Shown here one piece after another: positions 23,844 to 31,451 of a stretch of 31,451 bases of DNA. Numbering within the stretch: the stretch's first letter is position 1; each line of letters opens with the position of its first letter. Under the pieces are notes generated by a model. The model was given only the letters and a program-made list of their open reading frames with translations, did not search any database and had not been told where the DNA came from. The translations under genes and the position numbers were made by a program. This DNA is from Avoscillospira sp945864925. GTDB lineage: Bacteria; Bacillota; Clostridia; Oscillospirales; Oscillospiraceae. The stretch lies in the NCBI GenBank assembly GCA_945830595.1, contig CALZZH010000004.1, forward strand, positions 1-31,451, written 5' to 3'.

Positions 23844-25160
23844 ATGAATCCAGTCAAAGTCATCGGCGCGGGGCTGGCGGGCTGCGAGGCAGCCTGGCAG
23901 CTCGCCCAACGGGGCATCCCGGTCACGCTCTATGAAATGAAGCCAAAGAAAATGTCCCCGGCTCACCATTCGGCGGACTTTGCCGAACTGGTGTGCTCCA
24001 ATTCTCTGCGGGGCGACCGGCTGGAAAACGCTGTGGGGCTGCTTAAAGAGGAGCTGCGCCGGCTGGACAGCCTGATTCTCCGCTGCGCCGAGGCCACCCG
24101 GGTGGAGGCAGGCGGCGCTCTGGCCGTGGACCGCTATGGGTTTTCCTCCATGGTCACGGCGGAGATCCGAAATCATCCTCTGATCACCGTGGTGGAGGAG
24201 GAAGTGACCCAGGTGCCGGAGGGGCCTGTGATTATCGCCACCGGCCCCCTGACCTCCGACGCCATGAGCCAGGCCATCCACGCGTATTTCGCCGGTCGGG
24301 AGTATCTGAACTTCTTCGACGCGGCCGCGCCCTTGGTGACGGCGGAGAGCATCGATATGGACCACGCCTGGTTTGCCTCCCGCTATGACCGGGGGACTGC
24401 GGATTATGTCAACTGCTCCATGGACGCGGAAACCTATGCCGCCTTCGTCCGGGAACTGGCTTCCGCCCAGGAGGCAGAGGTTCACGGCTTCGAGGACAGC
24501 ATGGTCTTTGAAGGCTGCATGCCCGTGGAGGTCATGGCCCGCCGGGGTGTGGATACCCTGCGCTACGGACCTCTGAAGCCCGTGGGACTCAAGGATCCCA
24601 AGACCGGCAAGGAGCCTTATGCCGTGGTGCAGCTGCGCCGGGACAATGCCGCCGGTACGATTTATAATATCGTGGGCTTCCAGACCCATCTGAAATTCCC
24701 GGAGCAGAAGCGGGTGTTTTCCATGATCCCCGCCCTGAAAAACGCGGAATTCGTGCGCTACGGCGTCATGCACCGCAATACATTTTTGAATTCGCCCCAG
24801 CTGCTGGACTGCTTCTACGCCGACCGGCGGAACCCCCTGGTGGCCTTTGCCGGCCAGATGACCGGCGTGGAGGGCTATGTGGAGTCCACGGCCTCCGGTT
24901 ATCTGGCCGCCGTGGCCATGGCTGCCAAGGTGCAGGGGAAGGAACCGCTGGATTTCCCCCGGGAGACCGCCATCGGTGCTCTGGGCCGCTATATTTCCGA
25001 CCCCAGCATCGTGAATTTCCAGCCCATGAATGTGAACTACGGCATTTTGACGCCCCTGGGCTACCGGGTCAAGGGTAAAGCCAATAAGAACTTGGCCATT
25101 GCCAACCGTGCGCTGGATCGGGTGGAAGAAATCAAAAAGCAATTGACACTTGATAATTGA
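23844..25160 (+). CDS. trmFO: Folate/FAD-dependent tRNA m5U54 methyltransferase
   Basis: TrmFO makes ribothymidine at position 54 of tRNAs using methylenetetrahydrofolate and FADH2. The 438-residue protein starts with the FAD-binding GAGLAGCEAAWQLA motif (8-21). The conserved LVCSNSLRGD segment has Cys51, and EGCMPVEVMA contains Cys225, the equivalent of the catalytic Cys in the B. subtilis enzyme. YVESTASGY near residues 345-353 is also typical. Length matches B. subtilis TrmFO (435). GAGGT precedes the ATG. The last seven codons and the stop lie in an AT-rich sequence (CAATTGACACTTGATAATTGA) that looks repeat-derived, so the C-terminal QLTLDN is probably not ancestral. Confidence 0.96.
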   Translation: MNPVKVIGAGLAGCEAAWQLAQRGIPVTLYEMKPKKMSPAHHSADFAELVCSNSLRGDRLENAVGLLKEELRRLDSLILRCAEATRVEAGGALAVDRYGFSSMVTAEIRNHPLITVVEEEVTQVPEGPVIIATGPLTSDAMSQAIHAYFAGREYLNFFDAAAPLVTAESIDMDHAWFASRYDRGTADYVNCSMDAETYAAFVRELASAQEAEVHGFEDSMVFEGCMPVEVMARRGVDTLRYGPLKPVGLKDPKTGKEPYAVVQLRRDNAAGTIYNIVGFQTHLKFPEQKRVFSMIPALKNAEFVRYGVMHRNTFLNSPQLLDCFYADRRNPLVAFAGQMTGVEGYVESTASGYLAAVAMAAKVQGKEPLDFPRETAIGALGRYISDPSIVNFQPMNVNYGILTPLGYRVKGKANKNLAIANRALDRVEEIKKQLTLDN

Positions 25161-25250
25161 CAATTGTGGTGGCGCTTTGCGGCGATTGAAATAGAGACGG
25201 TACCCGCATGCCTCCCTGTAGGGGCGGCTATATTGACAGTTGTCAGTTCA
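25144..25250. repeat. Repeat-like intergenic element between trmFO and plsX
   Basis: A TGACAATTGT (25158-25167) and an inverted near-copy, ACAGTTGTCA at about 25237-25246 (nine of ten positions match), bracket roughly 90 bp. The bracketed DNA contains CCTGTAGGGGCGGC, a member of the TGTAGGG family. It overlaps the trmFO stop codon. No gene is seen in it. Confidence 0.45.
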
Positions 25251-25268
25251 AAAGAAAGGATGTTGACC

Positions 25269-26294
25269 ATGCGAATTCTCATCGACGCCATGGGCGGAGA
25301 TCACGCGCCGGACGCCATTGTTCAGGGGGCCATTGATGCGGCCAAGGAGTTTGACGTTCAGATTGTGCTGGTGGGGCGCGGCGAGACGATTTTGAAGAGC
25401 CTGGGCAATCTGGGCCTGGACACGCTGCCCAAGGGCGTGGAAGTGGCCAACGCCGACGACGTGGTGGATATGCACGACGATCCGGCCACGGTGATCCGCA
25501 CCCGGAAGGAATCTTCCATGGTGGTGGGGCTGCGGATGCTGGCCGAGGGCCAGGGCGACGCCTTTATCTCTGCCGGCAGTACCGGTGCGCTGCTGTCCGC
25601 CGCCACCCTGGTGGTCAAGCGGGTCAAGGGCATCCGCCGGGCGGCCCTGTGTCCGGAGATTCCCAATGAAAATAAAACCCTGCTGATCGACTGCGGCGCC
25701 AACGCCGAATGCACGCCGGAGTTTTTGCTGCAGTTTGCATTCCTGGGCACCGTCTACGCCAAAAAGATCCAGGGTAAGGCCAATCCCACCGTGGGCCTGC
25801 TGAACATCGGCACCGAGGACACCAAGGGCACCGCCTTGCAGAAGGAGACCTATGGCCTGCTGCAGAGAGCCCATGAGATGGGGCTCATCTGCTTCACCGG
25901 CAACGTGGAGGCCCGGGATGTACCCCTGGGCGCCGTGGATGTGGTGGTGGCCGATGGCTTCTCCGGCAATATTCTGCTGAAATCCATCGAGGGCACCGCT
26001 GCGTTCCTGGGCGGGCTTATGAAGGATATGTTCAAAAAGAACCTGCTGACCAAGGTGGCGGCGCTGCTGTGCAAGGACGGCATTGCTGCGTTCAAAAAGC
26101 GGATGGACTACCGGGAGGTGGGCGGCACCATGCTCCTGGGCATTACCAAGCCCGTGGTCAAGGCCCACGGCTCCTCTGACGCCCGGGCCATCCGCAGCGC
26201 TGTGAAGCAGGCCATGGAAGCGGTCCGGGGGGATCTGACCACGGAGCTCCAGGCCAGCATGCAGACCCTGACCCAGATGATGAAGGAAGCTTGA
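25269..26294 (+). CDS. plsX: Phosphate acyltransferase PlsX
   Basis: PlsX converts acyl-ACP to acyl-phosphate, the donor for PlsY in phospholipid synthesis, as a peripheral membrane enzyme. It has 341 residues. The N-terminal RILIDAMGGDHAPDAIVQG is diagnostic, and further family segments include SAGSTGALLSAA, GANAECTPEFLLQFA, NIGTEDTKGT and VVADGFSGNILLKS. The start at 25269 is chosen because conservation begins there; GAAAGGA lies upstream. It is followed 11 nt later by rnc. The usual neighbour acpP is not between them, so acyl carrier protein must be encoded elsewhere. Confidence 0.96.
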   Translation: MRILIDAMGGDHAPDAIVQGAIDAAKEFDVQIVLVGRGETILKSLGNLGLDTLPKGVEVANADDVVDMHDDPATVIRTRKESSMVVGLRMLAEGQGDAFISAGSTGALLSAATLVVKRVKGIRRAALCPEIPNENKTLLIDCGANAECTPEFLLQFAFLGTVYAKKIQGKANPTVGLLNIGTEDTKGTALQKETYGLLQRAHEMGLICFTGNVEARDVPLGAVDVVVADGFSGNILLKSIEGTAAFLGGLMKDMFKKNLLTKVAALLCKDGIAAFKKRMDYREVGGTMLLGITKPVVKAHGSSDARAIRSAVKQAMEAVRGDLTTELQASMQTLTQMMKEA

Positions 26295-26305
26295 GGAGGC
26301 GGACC

Positions 26306-26995
26306 ATGTACACAGAACTGGAAACCGGACTGGGCTATACCTTCCGGGACAGAAGCCTGCTGGAAAACGCCCTGACCCACAGTTCCTATGCCAACGAACG
26401 CCGGGATGGCCGTGCCAGTAACGAGCGGCTGGAATTCCTGGGCGACAGCATTCTGGGCTTCGTGGTGGCGGATTTCCTCTACCGCAGAAATCCCGATAAA
26501 CCGGAAGGCGACCTGACCCGCATCCGCGCCGATCTGGTCTGCGAACGGAATCTGGCCAAGGCGGCGGGAGCCATCCGCCTGGGAGAGTTCCTGCTCCTGG
26601 GCCATGGCGAGGAGCACGGCGGCGGCCGCTTCCGGGACAGCATTGTCTCCGACGCCATGGAGTCCGTCATTGCGGCGGCCTATCTGGACGGCGGCTTCCA
26701 GGCGGCCAAGGGCATCATTGACCGGCTGATTCTCACCGACCTGCCCAAGGGGCGGCCCGGAAACTTTGACTACAAAACCATGCTCCAGGAGCTGGTGCAG
26801 CGGGAGAAGGATCAGGTGCTCCACTATGAGCTCACCGGCGAGTCCGGCCCCGACCATGACAAGGTCTTTTCCGTGGAGGTTCTGCGCAACGGCCAGGTGG
26901 TCGGCGCGGGACAGGGCCGCAGCAAGAAAAAAGCCGAGCAGGCCGCTGCCGAGCAGGCGGTCGCGACGCTGTTCCCGAAGGAATATGAAGCATAA
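26306..26995 (+). CDS. rnc: Ribonuclease III
   Basis: RNase III cleaves double-stranded RNA, including rRNA precursors. The 229-residue protein has the signature NERLEFLGDSIL (39-50) with Asp47. The second acidic pair is Asp116 and Glu119 in SDAMESVIAAAYLDGG. A C-terminal double-stranded RNA-binding domain covers about 156-225 (DYKTMLQELVQ, and GRSKKKAEQAAAEQA at the end). All metal-binding catalytic acids are present. GAGGAGG precedes the ATG at 26306. It ends the long plus-strand gene run and is closed by a strong bidirectional terminator. Confidence 0.97.
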   Translation: MYTELETGLGYTFRDRSLLENALTHSSYANERRDGRASNERLEFLGDSILGFVVADFLYRRNPDKPEGDLTRIRADLVCERNLAKAAGAIRLGEFLLLGHGEEHGGGRFRDSIVSDAMESVIAAAYLDGGFQAAKGIIDRLILTDLPKGRPGNFDYKTMLQELVQREKDQVLHYELTGESGPDHDKVFSVEVLRNGQVVGAGQGRSKKKAEQAAAEQAVATLFPKEYEA

Positions 26996-26997
26996 TA

Positions 26998-27033
26998 AAA
27001 TCAGGAAGCACCAGATGCGGTGCTTCCTGATTT
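26998..27033. terminator. Bidirectional terminator between rnc and the MATE gene
   Basis: A perfect 15-bp stem (26998-27012 with 27019-27033, AAATCAGGAAGCACC and its complement) has a 6-nt loop. It lies 2-3 nt from both convergent stop codons. The AAAT/ATTT edges give U-rich tails in both directions. Confidence 0.9.
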
Positions 27034-27034
27034 G

Positions 27035-28381
27035 TTATAATGCCAGCGTGCGGCGATAGACCCGGATGAAATAGACGATTTCCGCGGCACCGGTAATGGT
27101 CCAGGAAAAGATGTACAGCAGGTACAGGGAGGGAATGGTCTGGAAGTACGCGAACACAGTGTAGACCCAGATGATGCGGAACACGCAGGAACCCAGGATG
27201 ACGATCACCGTGGGAATCAGACTCTTGCCCAGGGCCCGGGAGGCAGCGGTGGTGCAGTCCATGAAGGCGGAGAAGCCATAGCAGCAGCCCATGATGGTCA
27301 GCCGCTTCATGCCAGCGTCCACCACGGCGGCGTTGTTGGTGAACAGGGAGAGAAAAGAACGTCCGGAGGATACCAACAGCAGTCCAAGGACCAAGCCGAA
27401 GCCGAATGAGTAGGTCAGGCTGATAAAATAGCTGTGCCGGACGCGGTTCCGGTTGCCTGCACCGTAATTCTGCCCCATAAAACTGCCGCAGGCCGTGTAG
27501 AAGGCGGCCATCACATCATAGACCAGAGCATCGGCGTTGGTGGCGGCGGAATTCCCGGCCACCATGGTGGAACTGAAGGTGTTGACGCCCAGTTGGACGA
27601 AGGAGTTGGCGATCTGGAAAATCATATGCTGGAGGCCGGATGGTACGCCGATGCGAAGAATGTCCCCCATGCGCGGCTGGTCCAGCCGCAGGGCTGCCCA
27701 GGTCAGACCATAGACGTCCTTGCTCCGGAACAGAGCCGCCAGAACCAGAAAGGCGGAGAGATACTGGGAGAGGATACTGGCCAGGGCCACGCCCACCACG
27801 CCCAGCTTGCAGACCAGGACGAAAAACAGGTTCATCACCACATTGAGGATCCCGGACATGGACAGATAAAACAGGGGCCGCCGGGTGTCGCCCACGGCGC
27901 TGAATACGGCGTTGCCGAAGTTATAAAGTCCCAGGGCCGGCATACCCAGACAATAGATCCGGAGATACAGCACAGCCTCATCCAGCAGCTCAACCTTGGT
28001 ATGGAGCAGCCGCAGAAAGAAGCCGGACAGGCAGACACCGGCAAACAGAAGAAGCACTCCCGCGGCCAGACAGACCAGAGCGGCTGTGTGGACTGTTTTT
28101 TGAAGGTTTTCCCGATCACCCGCGCCGAAATGCAGGGCGGTCAGAACATTGACGCCGCTGGACAGGCCGATCAGAAAGCCGGTGAACATGGTTACCAGAG
28201 TGGTGGTGGAGCCAACAGAGCCCAGGGCCAGGGAGCCAACAAACCGGCCTACCACCGCAATGTCTGCCAGGTTGAACAGCACCTGCAGCAGATTGGAGAA
28301 GATCAGCGGAAGGCTGAACAGCAGAATATGTTTCCAGAGGTTTCCCTGCGTTAAATTCTGGCTTTGTGTAGGGAGCGCCAT
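27035..28381 (-). CDS. MATE family efflux transporter
   Basis: A 448-residue protein with about 12 membrane helices arranged as two halves, typical of MATE cation/drug antiporters. The N-terminus NLTQGNLWKHILLFSLPLIF and the following FNLADIAVVGRFVG are hallmarks of the NorM/DinF-like MATE group in Clostridia. GDTRRPLFYLSMSGILNVVMN in the middle is also characteristic. The exported substrate cannot be told from sequence. The start at 28381 follows GAGGCG. The gene is transcribed from a perfect-consensus promoter divergent from smc and interrupts the usual rnc-smc order. Confidence 0.92.
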   Translation of the reverse strand: MALPTQSQNLTQGNLWKHILLFSLPLIFSNLLQVLFNLADIAVVGRFVGSLALGSVGSTTTLVTMFTGFLIGLSSGVNVLTALHFGAGDRENLQKTVHTAALVCLAAGVLLLFAGVCLSGFFLRLLHTKVELLDEAVLYLRIYCLGMPALGLYNFGNAVFSAVGDTRRPLFYLSMSGILNVVMNLFFVLVCKLGVVGVALASILSQYLSAFLVLAALFRSKDVYGLTWAALRLDQPRMGDILRIGVPSGLQHMIFQIANSFVQLGVNTFSSTMVAGNSAATNADALVYDVMAAFYTACGSFMGQNYGAGNRNRVRHSYFISLTYSFGFGLVLGLLLVSSGRSFLSLFTNNAAVVDAGMKRLTIMGCCYGFSAFMDCTTAASRALGKSLIPTVIVILGSCVFRIIWVYTVFAYFQTIPSLYLLYIFSWTITGAAEIVYFIRVYRRTLAL

Positions 28382-28412
28382 ATTTTCGCCTCTTTTTCTC
28401 GTAATCCAAGGA

Positions 28413-28441
28413 ATTATACTCGCTTGCTTGCCAATTGTCAA
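28413..28441 (-). promoter_or_regulatory. Perfect consensus promoter for the MATE gene
   Basis: On the minus strand TTGACA (28436-28441) and TATAAT (28413-28418) are separated by 17 bp, a full sigma-A consensus. The -35 lies in AATTGACAATTG, a 12-mer also present at 25155-25166. Confidence 0.85.
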
Positions 28442-28450
28442 TTCTCTCTC

Positions 28451-28479
28451 TTGAAATTACAACCGGAACTTGCTACAAT
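28451..28479 (+). promoter_or_regulatory. Promoter for smc
   Basis: TTGAAA (28451-28456) and TACAAT (28474-28479) are 17 bp apart, with TGC just upstream of the -10 making an extended -10. It is divergent from the MATE promoter, with about 10 bp between the two -35 boxes. Confidence 0.7.
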
Positions 28480-28513
28480 ATATCGATAAAATGGAAAATG
28501 GAGAAGTGTGAGC

Positions 28514-31408
28514 GTGTATCTGAAATCCCTGGAAATCCAAGGCTTTAAGTCCTTCGCGGATAAGACGGTGCTTCGCTTTGGCGATGACATCACTGCCATT
28601 GTGGGTCCCAACGGCAGCGGAAAATCCAATATTTCCGATGCCATCAGCTGGGTCATGGGTGAGATGAGCTCCAAGGCCCTGCGGGGCGCCAAAATGGAGG
28701 ATGTGATCTTCGGCGGCACCCAGAAGCGCGGTCAGGTGGGCTTTGCCGAGGCAACGCTGGTTTTGGACAATTCCGACGGTGCACTGGCCATCGAAACACC
28801 GGAGGTCATGGTTACCCGCCGATACTATCGCTCGGGAGAGAGCGAATACTATATCAACAAGCAGTCGGCCCGTCTGCGGGACATCAACGAGCTGTTCATG
28901 GACACGGGCCTGGGTAAGGAGGGCTACTCCAACATCGGCCAGGGCCGCATCGATGAAATTCTGGCCCTGAAGAGTACGGACCGCCGGGAGGTCTTTGAGG
29001 AGGCTGCCGGCATCTCCAAATACCGCCATCGCAAGGAGGAGACGGAGCGCCGTCTGGCCTCCACCGAGGACAACCTCATGCGCATCGGGGATAAAATCTC
29101 CGAACTGGAACTGCAGGTGGAACCCCTGCGGGCGCAGGCGGAAAAGGCGAAACAGTATTTGGCGCTGCGGGAGGAGTTGAAGGGCCTGGAAATTGCCGTC
29201 TGGCTGGAAAAGCTGGAGGGCTTGGCGGCGGCGGCCCAAAAGGCGGAGGCGGACTACAATTCCGCCGCCTTTATTCTGGAGCAGCAGCATGCGGAGCTGA
29301 CCAGACTGTATCAATTGTCGGATCAGCTGGCCATGGAACTGAATCAGCGCAGCCTGGAGCTGGACCGCCGGCAGGAGAGCATTGCTGCCCAGGAGGGCCA
29401 GATTCACCAGCAGGAGAGCGAGATTGCCGTGCTTCAGGCCGGTGCGGACAATGCCCGGCAAAATATTGACCGGATCCGTCAGGAACTGGCGGATCAGGAG
29501 AGCCGCAGCGGCGGCATTGCCGGCCAGATTCGACAGCAGCAGGCCCGGGTGGAGGAAATTGGCCGGAGCCTGGATTCGCTGCAGCAGGCCCTGGATACGG
29601 CGCAGGCTGACGCCCAACGGCTGGCGGCATCTGCGGACAGCGCGGAACGCAAGGCTCTGGGTCTGCGGGCCAGCCAGTCTCTGCTGCAGGCGGAAGCTGC
29701 CAGAAAACGGGCGGAGATCGCCTCTCTGACGGCCTCCCTGGAGGAGGTCGCCCAGCGTCGGCAGGCCATCCAGGATGACCTGGATGCCGCGGAAACCCGC
29801 AGGGAGGAACTGACCAGGCAGGCGTCTGACGCCGAGCGTGCCCTGGAAGAGGCCCGGGAGACGGTGACTTCCTGTAAGAATACAGCGGCCGGCTACGCCC
29901 TGCGGCAGCGCTCCCGTCAGGAAAAGCGGGACAGCCTGCAGCGGGCTGTGGACAGCCTGCGCATTGAACTGCAGACGGCCCAGTCCCGCAGCCGGATGCT
30001 CCAGGAGCTGCAGCGGGACTATGAGGGCTTCTCCAAGGCGGTCCGCCTGGTGATGCAGGAGGCCCGGAAGCGGACCCTGGGACAGATTCACGGCCCCGTG
30101 TCCGCTCTGATCCGCACCGATGACGCCTATACCGTGGCCATTGAGACGGCACTGGGAGCCAGTATGCAGAACATCGTTGTGGGCGCTGAGGAGGACGGCA
30201 AGGCAGCCATCCGCTTTTTGAAGCGGTGCGACGGCGGCCGGGCCACGTTCCTGCCTCTGAGCACCATCCAGGGCCGGTATCTGCAGGAGCGGGACCTGGA
30301 GCGATGCGCCGGATTTGTGGGGATCGCCGCAGATCTGGTTCGTTATGACCGGGCTTATGAGGGAGTACTCCGGAATTTGCTGGGTAAGATTGTTCTGGTG
30401 GAGAATCTGGACCATGCGGTCAGTATGGCCCGGAAATACCAGAACCGATTCAAGATTGTCACCCTGGATGGCCAGGTCATGAATGCCGGCGGCTCCATGA
30501 CCGGTGGCTCGGCCTCCAAAAGCGCGGGCATTTTGTCCCGTGCCAATGAATTGACCCGGCTCCAGGAGAAGGAAAACCAACTGAAATCCAAGCTGCAGGA
30601 GCAGGAGGCCCAGCTGGCTGAGGCTGCCCGATCGGCGGCGCAGGTGGAATTTGAATTGACTGCTATTCAGGGCCAGCTGCGGCAGGCGGAGGATGACGTC
30701 CTCCGGGCCGAGGGACAGGCCCGGCAGGCCAAAGCGCTGCTGGAGGCGTTGGAAGAGAATATCCGGGCCTATCGCAGGGAAATGGAGACCCTCCATAGCC
30801 GCAGCGGCGGGGATGAGGGCCGCCTGGCACAACTCCAGGCTGACGCCGACAAGGCGGATGGGGAAATTGCCGACCTGGAGGAGCAGCTGACTTGCCTGGC
30901 TCAGGGACAGGATGCCCTCTCCCGGGAGTCCGGAGAACTGGCAGATCGGATCACAGCCCTGCGGATGGACGCCGCCGCCCAGGAGGCGGAGCGCACCAGC
31001 GTTCAGGAGAACATCCAGCGGCTTCAGGCTCTGGCGGAGGCCATGGAAGGCGACCGGGGCCAGAAGGAGCAGCTGATTGGCCGCTATACGGAAGAAATTG
31101 CGTCCCTGACCCAACAGCTGGAGCAGGCAAGAGCCCGGCGGCAGCAGTTGGAGTTGGCTCTGGAGGACAGCCGCGGCCAGCTGCAGCAGGCCCGACAGAC
31201 CCGGGCCGACACCGAGGCCCGCCGCACCAAAACCGATAAGGACGCCCAGGAGAAGAACAAGGAAATCCTGGACATGGAGCGGGAGTCGGCTCGCCTGGAG
31301 CAGAAGAAGGCCGCGGCAGCCATGGAGGAGCAGCAGATTCTGGACAAGCTCTGGGACAGCTACGAGCTGACGCCTTCCACGGCGGCAGGGGCCAAAGCGG
31401 AACTGGAG
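28514..31408 (+). CDS. smc: Chromosome segregation protein SMC (3' end missing)
   Basis: SMC is the ATPase of the condensin complex with ScpA and ScpB. It organises and segregates the chromosome. About 965 of the usual 1190 or so residues are present. The Walker A GPNGSGKS is at 31-38 and the Q-loop Gln at 143 (NIGQGRIDEIL). A long coiled coil follows, then the hinge at about 510-665 (containing NAGGSMTGGSASKSAG), then the returning coiled coil. The frame is open without a stop or frameshift. The C-terminal head with signature and Walker B is missing because the contig ends at the sequencing adapter. The start is GTG at 28514 (MYLKSLEIQGFKSF); an in-frame GTG at 28508 is possible. Confidence 0.95.
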
Positions 31409-31451
31409 CTGTCTCTTATACACATCTCCGAGCCCACGAGACGTAGAGGAA
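31409..31451. other. Nextera/Tn5 sequencing adapter and index (not genomic)
   Basis: Bases 31409-31427 are the 19-bp Tn5 mosaic end CTGTCTCTTATACACATCT. CCGAGCCCACGAGAC of the Nextera adapter follows at 31428-31442. GTAGAGGA at 31443-31450 has the form of an eight-base i7 index. This is untrimmed adapter read-through fused to the smc reading frame. Confidence 0.98.

Noticed and set aside
21303..25163. A 1286-codon open frame antisense to dprA, topA and trmFO
   Set aside because: It overlaps three genes with clear catalytic motifs on the other strand and shows no recognisable domain.
28650..28690. SMC with GEMS instead of the usual GEQS after Walker A, as a possible lost catalytic residue
   Set aside because: The true Q-loop glutamine is in NIGQGRIDEI (Gln143) and is present; the GEMS position is not catalytic.
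28457..31423. A 988-codon open frame antisense to smc starting MYKRQ
   Set aside because: It mirrors the smc coding frame in GC-rich DNA and starts inside the sequencing adapter.

Overview
The window is a roughly 60% GC chromosomal segment made almost entirely of core housekeeping genes. The gene content suggests an anaerobic Gram-positive of class Clostridia, and Oscillospirales/Oscillospiraceae is my best guess. Pointers are class III (oxygen-sensitive) ribonucleotide reductase, the dprA-topA-trmFO order typical of Firmicutes, folate-dependent TrmFO, an ECF-type riboflavin S component behind an FMN riboswitch, and dispersed 'TGTAGGG...' intergenic repeats. The taxonomic call is inference. 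The last 43 bases are a Nextera/Tn5 sequencing adapter plus index, so this is a contig end and the last gene is cut there.

Region 1 (about 1-8565, minus strand): nrdD, nrdG, dut, a YgiQ-type radical SAM protein, asnA and asnS. This block combines dNTP supply and sanitation with asparagine synthesis and charging. nrdD has a strong promoter set among three candidate NrdR boxes that lie on one helical phase. A palindromic, MITE-like element of about 155 bp separates nrdD from nrdG, and nrdG has its own promoter.

Region 2 (about 8566-11600): a riboflavin-type ECF S component under an FMN riboswitch, a SLOG-family protein, a membrane-anchored DUF4830 protein and an RsuA-type 16S rRNA pseudouridine synthase.

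Region 3 (about 11600-17404, plus strand): a CdaR/PucR-like regulator, ftsE, ftsX, a coiled-coil M23 peptidase, an S41 C-terminal processing protease and greA. FtsEX with a coiled-coil peptidoglycan hydrolase forms a plausible cell-wall hydrolysis module. The protease may process it and the CdaR-like protein may regulate it; both of those roles are inference.

Region 4 (about 17506-26995, plus strand): a TrkH/KtrB-TrkA/KtrA potassium uptake pair, a TrmH/SpoU RNA methyltransferase, dprA, topA, trmFO, plsX and rnc. Several of these overlap by 4 nt. The acpP gene usually found between plsX and rnc is absent.

Region 5 (26996-31408): a MATE exporter on the minus strand sits between rnc and smc. 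It shares a compact divergent promoter region with smc, which runs into the adapter junction.

I saw no CRISPR array, tRNA, rRNA, prophage, transposase or defence island, and nothing that clearly amounts to a new system. The most interesting signals are regulatory: the NrdR-box arrangement, the riboswitch, and the dispersed palindromic repeats, one of which supplies the last codons of trmFO.
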